Shown one piece after another: positions 15,782 through 23,495 of a stretch of 31,654 nt of DNA. The position numbers and the translations under genes are program-made. The stretch covers positions 1 to 31,654 of the forward strand of contig DATKBT010000029.1 in the NCBI GenBank assembly GCA_035546295.1, written 5' to 3'. Every line of letters begins with the position of its first letter. The stretch's first letter is position 1. The DNA comes from DATKBT01 sp035546295. GTDB taxonomy: Bacteria; Acidobacteriota; Thermoanaerobaculia; Multivoradales; Multivoraceae. Under the pieces are notes generated by a model. The model worked only from the letters and a program-made list of their open reading frames with translations. It did not search any database and was not told the origin of the DNA.

Positions 15782-17101
15782 TCAGGCGCTCACCGTCGCG
15801 GTCTCTTCGGCGATCGCGCCCGCCGCGGCGGCGAGCGCGTCGAGACCACGATCGAGCTGCTCGTCGGTGATCACCAGCGGCATCAGGGTGCGCACGGCGT
15901 TGCCATTCGCCGTCATCGCCAGCAGGCCGCGCTCCTGGGCGTGAGCCAGCAGCCGGGTCGCCCGCGCCACGTCGGGCGCCTGGGTCCGGGGGTCGACGAC
16001 GTCGAGCGCGCACATCGCGCCGAGACCGCGCGCATTGGCGAGCGCGGCGTGGTCCGCGCACAGCTCCTCGAAGCGGGCGCGCACCCGCTCGCCGATGACC
16101 TCCGCGCGCGCGCAGAGGTCCTCCTCCTCGATCACGTCGAGCACCGCCAGCGCCGCCGCGCAGGCGACCGGATTGCCACCGTAGGTGCCGCCGATGCCCC
16201 CCACCGGCGAGGCGTCCATCAGCTCGGCCCGACCGGTGACCGCCGAGAGCGGCAGCCCGGCGCCCAGCGACTTCGCCATCAGCACGAGGTCCGCCCGGAC
16301 CCCGTAGCGCTCGCACGCGAACAGCGCGCCGCAGCGGCCGAAGCCGGTCTGAACCTCGTCGGCGACCAGCACGATGCCGTGGCGGTCGCAGGTCTCGCGC
16401 AGCACTCGGAAAGCCGCCGGGTGGACCGGCAGGAAGCCCCCCTCCCCGAGCACCGGCTCGATCACCAGGCAGGCGATCGCCTCGGGCTCGGCGTGGTAGG
16501 CGAAGAGATGCTCGAGCGCGACGCCGCACGCGCGGTCGACCTCCGAGTCGGGGGTGCTCGCGGGGGCGAAGAACGGCTCGTAGGGCAGACGATAGACCTC
16601 GGGGGCGAACGGGCCGAAGCCGGCGCTGTAGGGGCGGACCTTGCCGGTCATCGTCATGGTCAGGAGCGTTCGCCCGTGGAAGCCGCGCTCGAAAGCGACC
16701 ACCCCCTGGCGGCCGGTGGCGACGCGCGCGATCTTCACCGCGTTCTCGTTGGCCTCGGCGCCGCTGTTGAAGAACACGCTCTTCGCCTCGCCCGCGATCG
16801 GAGCGAGGTCGTTCAGGCGCTCCGCGAGCTCGACGTAGGGCTCGTACATCGCGACGTTCCAGCAAGTGTGGACGAAGCGCTCGGACTGCTCGCGGATGGC
16901 CGCGATCACGCGCGGGTGACAATGCCCCACGTTGAGCACGCCGATGCCGCCGCAGAAGTCGACGTACTCCTTGCCGTCGACATCCCACAGCAGCGCACCC
17001 TTCCCGCGCGCGGCGAACAGCGGCGCGATGTGGAAGGTGCCGCGGGAGACCGCCTTCTCGCGACGGGCGAGGAGGTCGGCCTGGCTCTTCGAATGACTCA
17101 T
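15782..17101 (-). CDS. gabT: Class III aminotransferase, 4-aminobutyrate aminotransferase-like
   Basis: 439 aa, the normal size. Fold-type I PLP enzyme: GAEANENAVKIAR (114-126) for phosphate binding, the cofactor Asp248 in VADEVQTGFGR, and the PLP lysine Lys277 in MAKSLGAGLPLSAV. It is close to GabT/PuuE-type enzymes, which move an omega-amino group to 2-oxoglutarate, as in GABA or polyamine breakdown. Acetylornithine or beta-alanine-type specificity is possible. It is the first gene of the minus-strand cluster running through amidase, decarboxylase and ATP-grasp ligase. ATG at 17101 has AAAGGA upstream. Confidence 0.9.
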   Translation of the reverse strand: MSHSKSQADLLARREKAVSRGTFHIAPLFAARGKGALLWDVDGKEYVDFCGGIGVLNVGHCHPRVIAAIREQSERFVHTCWNVAMYEPYVELAERLNDLAPIAGEAKSVFFNSGAEANENAVKIARVATGRQGVVAFERGFHGRTLLTMTMTGKVRPYSAGFGPFAPEVYRLPYEPFFAPASTPDSEVDRACGVALEHLFAYHAEPEAIACLVIEPVLGEGGFLPVHPAAFRVLRETCDRHGIVLVADEVQTGFGRCGALFACERYGVRADLVLMAKSLGAGLPLSAVTGRAELMDASPVGGIGGTYGGNPVACAAALAVLDVIEEEDLCARAEVIGERVRARFEELCADHAALANARGLGAMCALDVVDPRTQAPDVARATRLLAHAQERGLLAMTANGNAVRTLMPLVITDEQLDRGLDALAAAAGAIAEETATVSA

Positions 17102-17465
17102 CTCGACGGTCCTTTCGTGTGAGGGAGCTTCGCCACGCTCCGCCGGAGTCGCGCCGACCTCCAGGGCTCGCCGCGGCCGCCCGACCGGTCGGGACGACGG
17201 CGTCGATCATCCCGGTGTGGCGCAGCGTGCCGCGCCGTCCGCCGGCCCAAGGAGCGGGAGCGATCGAGCCGGAGCTCCTCGCAGCGCACTCGTAGCATGC
17301 TCGCCGACCTCCTGACTGCAGCCGTTGCGGCGACGAATGCAACCGCGAAGATCCCCGGCCCCCGTTCGGTGCCGAAGAGCGATCGGGCTCCGCCCGGATG
17401 TCGTGTCGGCGTCCTTGCTCCGTCGGACGTCGAGCCACCAATAGCTCAACGAGCTTCGAATCTTA
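17102..17465. other. 364-bp leader region of the aminotransferase cluster, no gene seen
   Basis: No family-like ORF on either strand. It contains a perfect 14-bp palindrome CCCGACCGGTCGGG (17180-17193) that could be an operator or hairpin. The minus strand reads TGATAAGAT (17460-17468), an extended -10 overlapping the VanY-like stop codon. If that is used, the cluster has a leader of about 350 nt. Confidence 0.4.
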
Positions 17466-18014
17466 TCAGGTCGCTTCGCGCGCGCCGGGCCGCCGAGGCG
17501 CCTGCGGCGGCCGATACGACCAGTGCCACGGCTCGTAGACGTAGCCCTCGGGATTGCCGCGCGGGTAGCTCAAGGCGAAACCGAATCGGCCGGCGTGCGC
17601 CGCCAGCCAGCGAAACGCCTCGGTGTCCTCGAACTCCTCCTCGAGCACCGCGCAGCCGGGGGTCGTCACGTCGACCGCGCAGCCGGTGTGGTGCTCGCTG
17701 TGCCCGGGCGGCGCGTTGGCGGTCAGCACCTCCTCGAGGTCGCGCCCCCCCTCGACCTTGGCGGCGATCAGCTCGGCCTGCCGCTCGACGCTGCGAAACG
17801 CCGAGACGAGCTGCAGCTCGACCCCGTCGGCGGCGGCCGCCGAGACCATGCTCCGCCAGCTCGCGGCAGCCTCGGGCGCCATCCGCTGGGGTCGGCCGAA
17901 GACGTCGGGCCCCACCTCGACCAGCTCCAGAGACTCGTCGTAGCGGCGGGTGAGGCGGACTCGTGGATGCCCCGCCGAGATGCCCAGGCGCCGGTGGATC
18001 TCGCGCAATCTCAC
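17466..18014 (-). CDS. VanY-like D-alanyl-D-alanine carboxypeptidase (LAS family)
   Basis: 182 aa. Zinc peptidases of this family (PF02557) trim the terminal D-Ala of peptidoglycan stems. The motifs are complete: SAFRS (71-75), SEHHTGCAVD (106-115), giving zinc ligands His108 and Asp115 in the SxHxxGxAxD pattern, and EPWHW (161-165), giving catalytic Glu161 and ligand His164. No signal peptide is visible from the GTG start at 18014, which is odd for a wall enzyme. That GTG overlaps the stop of the 45-aa gene (GTGA) and sits inside a perfect 18-bp hairpin, so its translation may depend on the upstream ribosome. It could also act on a non-wall peptide. Confidence 0.85.
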   Translation of the reverse strand: MRLREIHRRLGISAGHPRVRLTRRYDESLELVEVGPDVFGRPQRMAPEAAASWRSMVSAAAADGVELQLVSAFRSVERQAELIAAKVEGGRDLEEVLTANAPPGHSEHHTGCAVDVTTPGCAVLEEEFEDTEAFRWLAAHAGRFGFALSYPRGNPEGYVYEPWHWSYRPPQAPRRPGAREAT

Positions 18015-18042
18015 GGCGGCGAGACGCCGCCGTGAGATTGCG
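18004..18042. repeat. Perfect 18-bp inverted repeat with 3-nt loop over the VanY-like start codon
   Basis: The left arm (18004-18021) contains CAATCTCACGGCGGCG and the right arm (18025-18042) CGCCGCCGTGAGATTG; the loop is AGA. It covers the end of the 45-aa gene and the GTG start of the VanY-like gene, and in mRNA would hide that start in a very stable hairpin. It may be a coupling device, a dispersed palindromic repeat, or both. Confidence 0.85.
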
Positions 18043-18148
18043 GCGCAGCAGAGGCGGCCAGGAGCTCGCGGTAACGCTGCCGCAGCGACCTGGAGAGGCC
18101 GAGCAGGCTGTCGGCGCGGCCGGCCCGGCGCCGATGGCGGCTGGACAT
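18011..18148 (-). CDS. 45-aa arginine-rich microprotein
   Basis: MSSRHRRRAGRADSLLGLSR is the start; the middle LRQRYRELLAAS looks helical and the tail SHGGVSPP is encoded by the hairpin. A good GGAGGA ribosome site lies 9 nt before the ATG at 18148, only 4 nt separate it from the upstream stop, and its TGA overlaps the VanY-like GTG. Spacing and ribosome site support real translation. Function is unknown; a role as a leader that opens the hairpin for the next gene is possible. Confidence 0.55.
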   Translation of the reverse strand: MSSRHRRRAGRADSLLGLSRSLRQRYRELLAASAAPQSHGGVSPP

Positions 18149-18152
18149 CGGT

Positions 18153-18491
18153 TCAGTCCTCCGGGCGACTGCTCTGCGGCTCCTCGCGCACGATGAAGAC
18201 CACCGGCTGCACCTCGTCGGCGATGTGGCCTTCGTCGTAGAGGTCCTCGAGCACGTCGTAGATCGTCTCCGCGAGCGGCCCTTCACCCTGCCGCAGCTCC
18301 CGGATCCGCTGGCGGGACTGGCGCTCCTTGACGTCGATGATCAGGAAGGGGCTCTCCCCCTCGTCGTCGACGGGTCCGTCGCCACCGTCCGCTCCGTCCA
18401 CTGCGCCGTCGTCCTCCCGCACCCGCCCCTCCGCCCGACGGTCGGGGCCGGGTCCGTCGGGCTCGTCTGCCGGCGTCTCGTCTTCGGACAT
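18153..18491 (-). CDS. Acidic small protein of unknown function
   Basis: 112 aa from ATG at 18491, chosen because GAGAGGAG lies just upstream. Residues 1-50 are almost only D, E, G, P and R and should be disordered. Residues about 53-105 (PFLIIDVKERQSRQRIRELRQ through PVVFIVREEP) form a compact alpha/beta-type segment with a helical middle. No signal peptide, cysteines or catalytic motif. It is the first gene of a three-gene unit with the 45-aa gene and the VanY-like peptidase. I do not recognise the family. Confidence 0.6.
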   Translation of the reverse strand: MSEDETPADEPDGPGPDRRAEGRVREDDGAVDGADGGDGPVDDEGESPFLIIDVKERQSRQRIRELRQGEGPLAETIYDVLEDLYDEGHIADEVQPVVFIVREEPQSSRPED

Positions 18492-18700
18492 CTCGCTCCT
18501 CTCCCAAGACTCTCCCTCGACCGATCCGTTGGCTGCCGCCACGAGCGGTCGCGGTTCTGCCTGCGTGCGGGAGCCTACTCCCTCCCGGCCCGCCACTCGC
18601 TCCACCGTCGATTGCGCGCGGCTCGGCGTCGCGCGCCCGGAATGAACGCCTCCGCCGAGCGTAACCGGCAGCGAAACGACCGACCCTGGAGGCCGCCGCC

Positions 18701-18859
18701 ATGATCCAGACCCAGAAGCAGGATGATCTCCGCCGCGCTGCCCCCACTGCGAGAAGGACCTGAGGACGATCCTCTACCAGAGGATGTCGAGCACACTTCT
18801 GCGACTCCTGCCGCGCCGTCCTCGGCGTCTCCCACCGCAAGGGCTTCTGGATGGGTTGA
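18701..18859 (+). pseudogene. Small zinc-ribbon gene broken by two frameshifts
   Basis: ATG at 18701 follows GGAGG by 8 nt and reads MIQTQKQDDLRR, then stops at 18761-18763. In another frame the same stretch reads CPHCEKDLRTILYQRM (18739-18786). Back in the first frame, 18797-18859 reads FCDSCRAVLGVSHRKGFWMG and a TGA. CPHC and CDSC would form one four-cysteine zinc ribbon in a protein of about 50 residues. Two compensating shifts, each of one or two bases, are needed. Decay and sequencing indels cannot be told apart here. The DNA after it (18868-18895) holds two direct copies of GCGGGAGGAGAGA and no gene. Confidence 0.5.
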
Positions 18860-18924
18860 GCGGCCGAGCGGGAGGAGAGAGCGCGGGAGGAGAGATCAGG
18901 ATCGAGCCGTCGTCGCGCGAGCGT

Positions 18925-18949
18925 CGGCCGACCGGGGGGTCGGCCGCTA
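18925..18949 (-). repeat. Short palindrome family 2, copy 2 (carries alpha/beta hydrolase stop codon)
   Basis: The minus strand reads TAG, CGGCCGACC, loop CCCC, GGTCGGCCG: a perfect 9-bp stem. The TAG (18947-18949) is the stop codon of the alpha/beta hydrolase gene, so the hairpin starts immediately after translation ends. No T-run follows. It matches copies at 138-162 and 26107-26131. Confidence 0.8.
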
Positions 18950-19906
18950 CGGAAGGCGCCGGCGGCGACCGTTGGCCGCGCGCGCCGAGATGGGCTGTGG
19001 ACCCGCGGACGCCGTCGCTGAGTGCTCGGCCGAACGGACGTGACGGTCGATCTCCTCGACCAGCCGCGGCCAGAGCGGACGCGGCAGGTCGTGGCCCATC
19101 TCCGGAAGGGTCACCAGCCGCGCGCCGACGATGCAGCGCGCCGTGTCCTGGCCGCCGGCCATCGGGATCAACGGATCGGCCTCGCCGTGGATGACCAGGG
19201 TCGGGGCGACGACTCCGCGCAGGCGCTCGCGACGACTGCCGTGAGCCATCATCGCAGTGAGCTGACGCACGAGGCCCTTCGGGTAGATGCCACGGTCGAA
19301 GGCGCGGCGCCCGCGCTCGCGGATCCGCTCCTCGTCGAACAGCAGGCCGGGGCTGCCAATGGTGCGCCAGACCTTCACCGCGTGCTCGGCGTAGCCTTCG
19401 CGATCGACCGGCGCCGGCTCGAGCAGAACACCCTGCGCGCGCAGCTCGGCCTGCGGCAGCTCGGGATCGCTGGTCGTCGACATGATCGAGGTCAGGCTGC
19501 GCACCCGATCGGGGCGCCGGAAGGCCAGCGTCTGCGCGATCATCCCGCCCATCGACGCGCCGCAGACGTGGGCGCTCGCGAGCCCGAGCGCGTCGAGCAG
19601 CCCGGCGACGTCGTCGGCCATGTCGTCGAGGGTGTAGGGGGGCGCGAGCGGGCGTCCGAGACTCTGCGCGAGCAGCGCCGCACCGAGGTTGACGGTGCCG
19701 AGGTGGTCGACCTTGGTCGACAGCCCGACGTCCCGGTTGTCGAAACGGATCACCCTCAGACCGCGGTTGGCGAGCGCCCGGCAGAACGCCTCGTCCCAGA
19801 CGATCATCTGGGAGGCGAAGCCCATGATCAGCACGATCGGCGTCGCCTGATCCTGGCCGAAGGACTCGTACTCGAGCTCGATCCCGTTGGCGGCGGCGCG
19901 CGGCAT
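18947..19906 (-). CDS. Alpha/beta hydrolase (RdmC/esterase-like)
   Basis: 319 aa, cytoplasmic. Serine hydrolase triad: Ser118 in GASMGG, Asp in VIHGEADPLIP, His in PEMGHDLP. IVLIMGFASQMIVW gives the oxyanion-hole region, and FDNRDVGLS is typical of the RdmC/aclacinomycin methylesterase-like and related esterase group. The substrate is unknown. The ~30 C-terminal residues (SAEHSATASAGPQPIS onwards) are polar and arginine-rich and probably disordered. ATG at 19906 has AAGGA upstream, and its leader holds tandem 15-16-bp repeats. The stop codon is the TAG of a family-2 palindrome. Confidence 0.88.
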   Translation of the reverse strand: MPRAAANGIELEYESFGQDQATPIVLIMGFASQMIVWDEAFCRALANRGLRVIRFDNRDVGLSTKVDHLGTVNLGAALLAQSLGRPLAPPYTLDDMADDVAGLLDALGLASAHVCGASMGGMIAQTLAFRRPDRVRSLTSIMSTTSDPELPQAELRAQGVLLEPAPVDREGYAEHAVKVWRTIGSPGLLFDEERIRERGRRAFDRGIYPKGLVRQLTAMMAHGSRRERLRGVVAPTLVIHGEADPLIPMAGGQDTARCIVGARLVTLPEMGHDLPRPLWPRLVEEIDRHVRSAEHSATASAGPQPISARAANGRRRRLP

Positions 19907-19923
19907 GGTCGGTTCCTTGCTCC

Positions 19924-19982
19924 TTCTCGGCCCGCTTGCTTCCGGCCCGCTCGCTTCTCGGCCCGCTTGCTCTCGGCCCTAC
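19924..19982 (-). repeat. Tandem 15-16-bp repeats in the hydrolase leader
   Basis: About 3.5 units of the plus-strand motif TTCTCGGCCCGCTTGC (19924-19939, 19940-19954, 19955-19970, then a partial). They lie 18-76 bp upstream of the hydrolase ATG, within the probable 5' leader. The rest of the 19907-20228 gap holds no gene, only CTCGGC/TCGACC-type low-complexity sequence (20121-20170). Confidence 0.75.
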
Positions 19983-20228
19983 TCGTCCATGCGCCAGAGA
20001 CGCGCAATGGCGGGGAAACTTACCAGCAAGGAGCCCACGAGGAAGGAATCGGGCTCGAGACCCCACGGGAGCCAGGCGCTCTGCAAAAGGGTGACGAGCA
20101 CGACTCGATGCTAGTGTCCTGTAACAGTCGCATCTCGGCCTCGACCTCGGCGTCGACCTCGGCCCGGCCTCGACGCCGTCGTCGTCAGAGCCGACGTCAG
20201 ATCGAGGTCGGGCCGCTCGACGGGCTCG

Positions 20229-21092
20229 TCAGTAGTAGCCCCCGCAGCGGCCGCGCAGGCGATCGATCAGGCGCTCTCGCAACGCGTCGGAGATCGGCGG
20301 CGTCTCGGCCGCGGATTCGGGGGGGAGGTGGAGGCTCGCTCGGGGGAAGGCCTCCCGCACGACCCGGCTCAGGTTCTCCCGCCGGAGCTCGTCCATCGTG
20401 TCCTCGGCGGGCGCGGCGTTGCGCGCAGGCGCGGCGACCTTCCCTTTCGGGTCGGCCCGGAGCGAGACGCCGGCGAAGTCCGACAGCGACGTCCAGAACG
20501 CGTCGGGGTCGTGCCGCATCGTCTCGTACCGCAGCACGCAGACGCGGCCCTCGCCGAACAGCCGACGGTACGCGCCGACGATCTCGTCGTAGTAGTAGTC
20601 GGGCAGGTAGATGGGTTTCCGCTTGTAGAAGACGAACGGGGGCTCCTTCCAGTCGATCAGGGCCTCGAACGGCTGGAACCAGCGCTCCTTGCGGGCCGCG
20701 TAACGATACAAGGACAGCATGCGCTCGAGCGGGTCCCTGAGCACGACGAGGATCTTCGCCTCGGGCAGGATCCGGGCGAGTCGGTCGGCCTGGAGCGGGG
20801 CGAGCCCGCCGAGCAGGCAGAAGCCCTCCGAAGACATCACGTTCAAGCGCGTCGGATCGATCCGTTCACGTACCGCCCGCTCGATCCGATCGTGCTGCTC
20901 GGAGAAGCGCCCGGGATCGGTGTAGTGCCAGGCGATCATCCAATCCGGGTAGTCGTCGAAGTGCTTGCCGAGGTAGCGGATGCCGGGCGCAATCCGGAAC
21001 ACCTGCTCCTGGAGGAAGGTCGACGCGGCGCGCTGCACACCCACGTGGACCAGGATCTCGGTCCCCGCCTGGGATACGTTGGTACGGCCCAT
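20229..21092 (-). CDS. PAPS-dependent sulfotransferase
   Basis: 287 aa, typical for single-domain bacterial sulfotransferases. These transfer sulfate from PAPS to hydroxyl or amine groups. The 5'-phosphosulfate loop is HVGVQRAASTFLQ (16-28), with R in place of the usual K/R-SGTT form. The 3'-phosphate site is RDPLERMLSLYR (119-130), matching RxPxxRxxSxY. The acceptor is unknown. The ATG at 21092 lies 36 bp after the PQQ dehydrogenase stop with AGAGGA upstream, so it is probably co-transcribed with that enzyme. Confidence 0.83.
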   Translation of the reverse strand: MGRTNVSQAGTEILVHVGVQRAASTFLQEQVFRIAPGIRYLGKHFDDYPDWMIAWHYTDPGRFSEQHDRIERAVRERIDPTRLNVMSSEGFCLLGGLAPLQADRLARILPEAKILVVLRDPLERMLSLYRYAARKERWFQPFEALIDWKEPPFVFYKRKPIYLPDYYYDEIVGAYRRLFGEGRVCVLRYETMRHDPDAFWTSLSDFAGVSLRADPKGKVAAPARNAAPAEDTMDELRRENLSRVVREAFPRASLHLPPESAAETPPISDALRERLIDRLRGRCGGYY

Positions 21093-21128
21093 CCGATCCT
21101 CTACAGCCGGTGAGGGAGCCCGCGAACC

Positions 21129-23159
21129 CTACGGTTCTTCGGCCAGCGCCAGCGCCATCAGCTCCGGCGGCGCACCGCGCCCGCCGAGCGCGAACACGAC
21201 GAGCTGGCGACCCTCGTGGAGGTAGGTCATCGGGCTGCCGTCGGCGTGCGCCGGCAGCTCCATCTCCCACAGGATCTCGCCGGTCCGTTTGTCGAGCGCG
21301 CGCGCCTTCGGCGACTCGAAGCGCCACGCGAGCTCCTCGTTCTCTGCCTGATCGTCCTCCGGCCGGTAGAGACTCTCGGCGCTGATCACGAAGAGCAGCG
21401 TCTTGGTGACGAGGACGTGGCTGCGTGCGTTCAGCCCCAGCGGCGGCAGGTCGAGATGGCGCAGAGCCGGGTGGTCGCGCGGACCGTCTCCCAGCACGGT
21501 GACCCAGGCGATCTCGCCGCGGCTCAGGTCGTAAGCGGTGAGCCGTCCGTAGGGGGGCTTGAGCAGGGGCAGGCCGCGCGGACCCTCGAGGTCGGGCTGG
21601 ATGCCGCCGACGTAGCGGAAGCCCGAGCGCGTGGCGTCGGGCGGGCGCAGCGTGGCCACGATCGGGTGGGTGAAGGAGGGGACGTAGAGCATTCCGGTCT
21701 CGGGATCGAGGCCGCCGCCGGGCCAGCTCGCTCCCCCCGCCCAGCCCGGCACGTTGATCGTCCCCTTCTCGCTGGGCGGCGTGAACAGCGGCCCGTACTG
21801 GTACTGCGCGGCGATCCGCTTCGCCTCCTCGTAGAGCTCGGGGGTGAAGTCGATCAGGTCGTCGAGCGCGATTCCCTGGCGCTCGTAGGGGGGCGGCCTG
21901 GTAGGGAACGGCTGGGTCGGCGAAGTACGCTCGCCCGGGATCCCGGTCTGTGGCACCTCGCGCTCCTCGATCGGCCAGATCGGCTCGCCGGTCTCGCGAT
22001 CGAGGACGTAGACGAACCCCTGCTTGCTGAGCTGCGCGGCGACCTTGCGCGGCCTTCCGTCGACGGTGACGTCGGCCAGGATCGGCGAGGTCACCAGGTC
22101 GTAGTCCCACAGCCCGTGGTGGACCGCCTGGAAGTGCCAGCGTCGCTCGCCGGTCTCGCAGTCGACGGCCACCAGGCTCTCGGCGAACAGGTTGTCGCCG
22201 AGGCGGTGGCCGCCGTACCAGTCGTTGGTCGGGGTGCCGAACGGCAGGTAGACCAGGCCGAGTCCCGGATCGGCGCTCATCAGCGTCCAGACGTTGGTGT
22301 TGCCGGTGTGGCGCCAGGACTCCTCCTCCCAGGTGTCGTGGCCGACCTCGCCGGGTTGCGGCACCGAGTGGAAGGTCCAGCGCACCTCGCCGGTGCGCAC
22401 GTCGAAGCCGCGCACGTCCCCCGGCGGCGCCTCGGGCTGAGTGGCGCCATCCGAGATCGACGCTCCGACGATGGCTGTGTCACGGCAGACCACCACCGGT
22501 GAGCTCACCGTGTAGGAGCGCCGCGGCACCTCGCGGCGCAGCCCCTGGGTGAGATCGACCGCGCCGCCGGCGCCGAACGAGCCGATCGGCTCTCCCGAGA
22601 ACGCGTCGACCGCGCGCAGGAAGGCGTCGCCGGCCGCGTAGAGCAAGCGCCCCGGGTCGCGCGAATCCGCCGGGTCCTTCCAGAACGCGGCGCCGCGGTG
22701 GACGAAACCGAGGTTGGTCGGGCGCCCGTACTGATAGGCCTCGGGATCGTAGGTCCAGAGCGTCTCGCCGCTCCCGCCGTCGATCGCGACGAGCTGACCG
22801 AAGCCGGTGGTGGCGTAGAGCCTCTCCGCGATCTTGATCGGCGTCACCTCGTGTGAGCGCGGCTGCATGCGCGGGCTGGCGAAGCGCTCGTCCTTCGCCA
22901 TCAGCTCGTTGTCGGGAGACGACCAGCGCCAGGCGACCTCGAGACGCGAGACGTTCTCCGGCGTGATCTGGTCGAGCGGCGAGTAGCGACGGCTGGCCAG
23001 GTCGCCGGTGGTCACCGTCCAGTCGGTCGAGGGCGGGCTCGCGCTCTGGGCCGAAAACGGCGCCACCGCGAGCGAAGAGACGAGCAGCGCGAGGACCGCC
23101 AGCGGGCGCGAGACGGCCGAGCGTTCCTGGGTTCGGGGAAGCGACATCGCGCGGCGCAT
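21129..23159 (-). CDS. PQQ-dependent dehydrogenase (quinoprotein, no haem domain)
   Basis: 676 aa, exported. A signal peptide lies at about 15-40 (RPLAVLALLVSSLAVAPFSAQSA). The mature part begins DWTVTTGDLASRRYSPLDQI, the typical opening of PQQ eight-bladed propellers, and has repeated blade motifs such as LVAIDGGSGETLW, VRGFDVRTGEVRW, LVAVDCETGERRW and VYVLDRETGEPIW. It looks closest to membrane glucose dehydrogenase/sorbosone-type quinoproteins. No N-terminal membrane domain and no C-terminal CxxCH, so electrons must go to a separate carrier; the divergent cytochrome c/copper protein is a candidate (inference). ATG at 23159 with GGAGA upstream; Met5 is an alternative start. Confidence 0.87.
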   Translation of the reverse strand: MRRAMSLPRTQERSAVSRPLAVLALLVSSLAVAPFSAQSASPPSTDWTVTTGDLASRRYSPLDQITPENVSRLEVAWRWSSPDNELMAKDERFASPRMQPRSHEVTPIKIAERLYATTGFGQLVAIDGGSGETLWTYDPEAYQYGRPTNLGFVHRGAAFWKDPADSRDPGRLLYAAGDAFLRAVDAFSGEPIGSFGAGGAVDLTQGLRREVPRRSYTVSSPVVVCRDTAIVGASISDGATQPEAPPGDVRGFDVRTGEVRWTFHSVPQPGEVGHDTWEEESWRHTGNTNVWTLMSADPGLGLVYLPFGTPTNDWYGGHRLGDNLFAESLVAVDCETGERRWHFQAVHHGLWDYDLVTSPILADVTVDGRPRKVAAQLSKQGFVYVLDRETGEPIWPIEEREVPQTGIPGERTSPTQPFPTRPPPYERQGIALDDLIDFTPELYEEAKRIAAQYQYGPLFTPPSEKGTINVPGWAGGASWPGGGLDPETGMLYVPSFTHPIVATLRPPDATRSGFRYVGGIQPDLEGPRGLPLLKPPYGRLTAYDLSRGEIAWVTVLGDGPRDHPALRHLDLPPLGLNARSHVLVTKTLLFVISAESLYRPEDDQAENEELAWRFESPKARALDKRTGEILWEMELPAHADGSPMTYLHEGRQLVVFALGGRGAPPELMALALAEEP

Positions 23160-23350
23160 CGTCGGTCTCCGTGTTGCTTCGTCAGCTTCGTCGGCCTCGT
23201 CGGGGAATGGTCGCCGCCACTCTAGCCGACACCTCCCCGGGCCTGCGGATGCGAAGACCGATCCTCCTCACGACCGAACGCCGTTGCACCTGAGGCGACG
23301 TCCCTTGGATCACCGGCTCACCTGCTAAGTCTCGAGGGCCGTTCGATCTG

Positions 23351-23414
23351 GCCGATCGCCTCGTCCGATCTGCCGATCGCATCTGACCGATCGCATCGGG
23401 CCGATCGCATCGGG
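23351..23414. repeat. Tandem CCGATCGCATCGGG repeats in a divergent promoter region
   Basis: Two exact adjacent units (23387-23400, 23401-23414) and two degenerate upstream units (around 23351-23366 and 23367-23386). They lie between the PQQ dehydrogenase (minus, start 23159) and the cytochrome/copper gene (plus, start 23496). Each unit contains the palindrome CGATCG. They may be regulator-binding sites. The rest of this 336-bp gap contains no gene. Confidence 0.7.
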
Positions 23415-23495
23415 CCCGTGACGTCGAGCCGATCACGCGCCCGAGCCGCAGCCGTGGGGTAGCATCTTCCGTAGACCCCATCCTGGAGAAGCAGC

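Noticed and set aside
23342..23440. Possible CRISPR array
   Set aside because: The units are about 14 bp and directly adjacent or nearly so, without spacers of constant length, and no cas gene is near.
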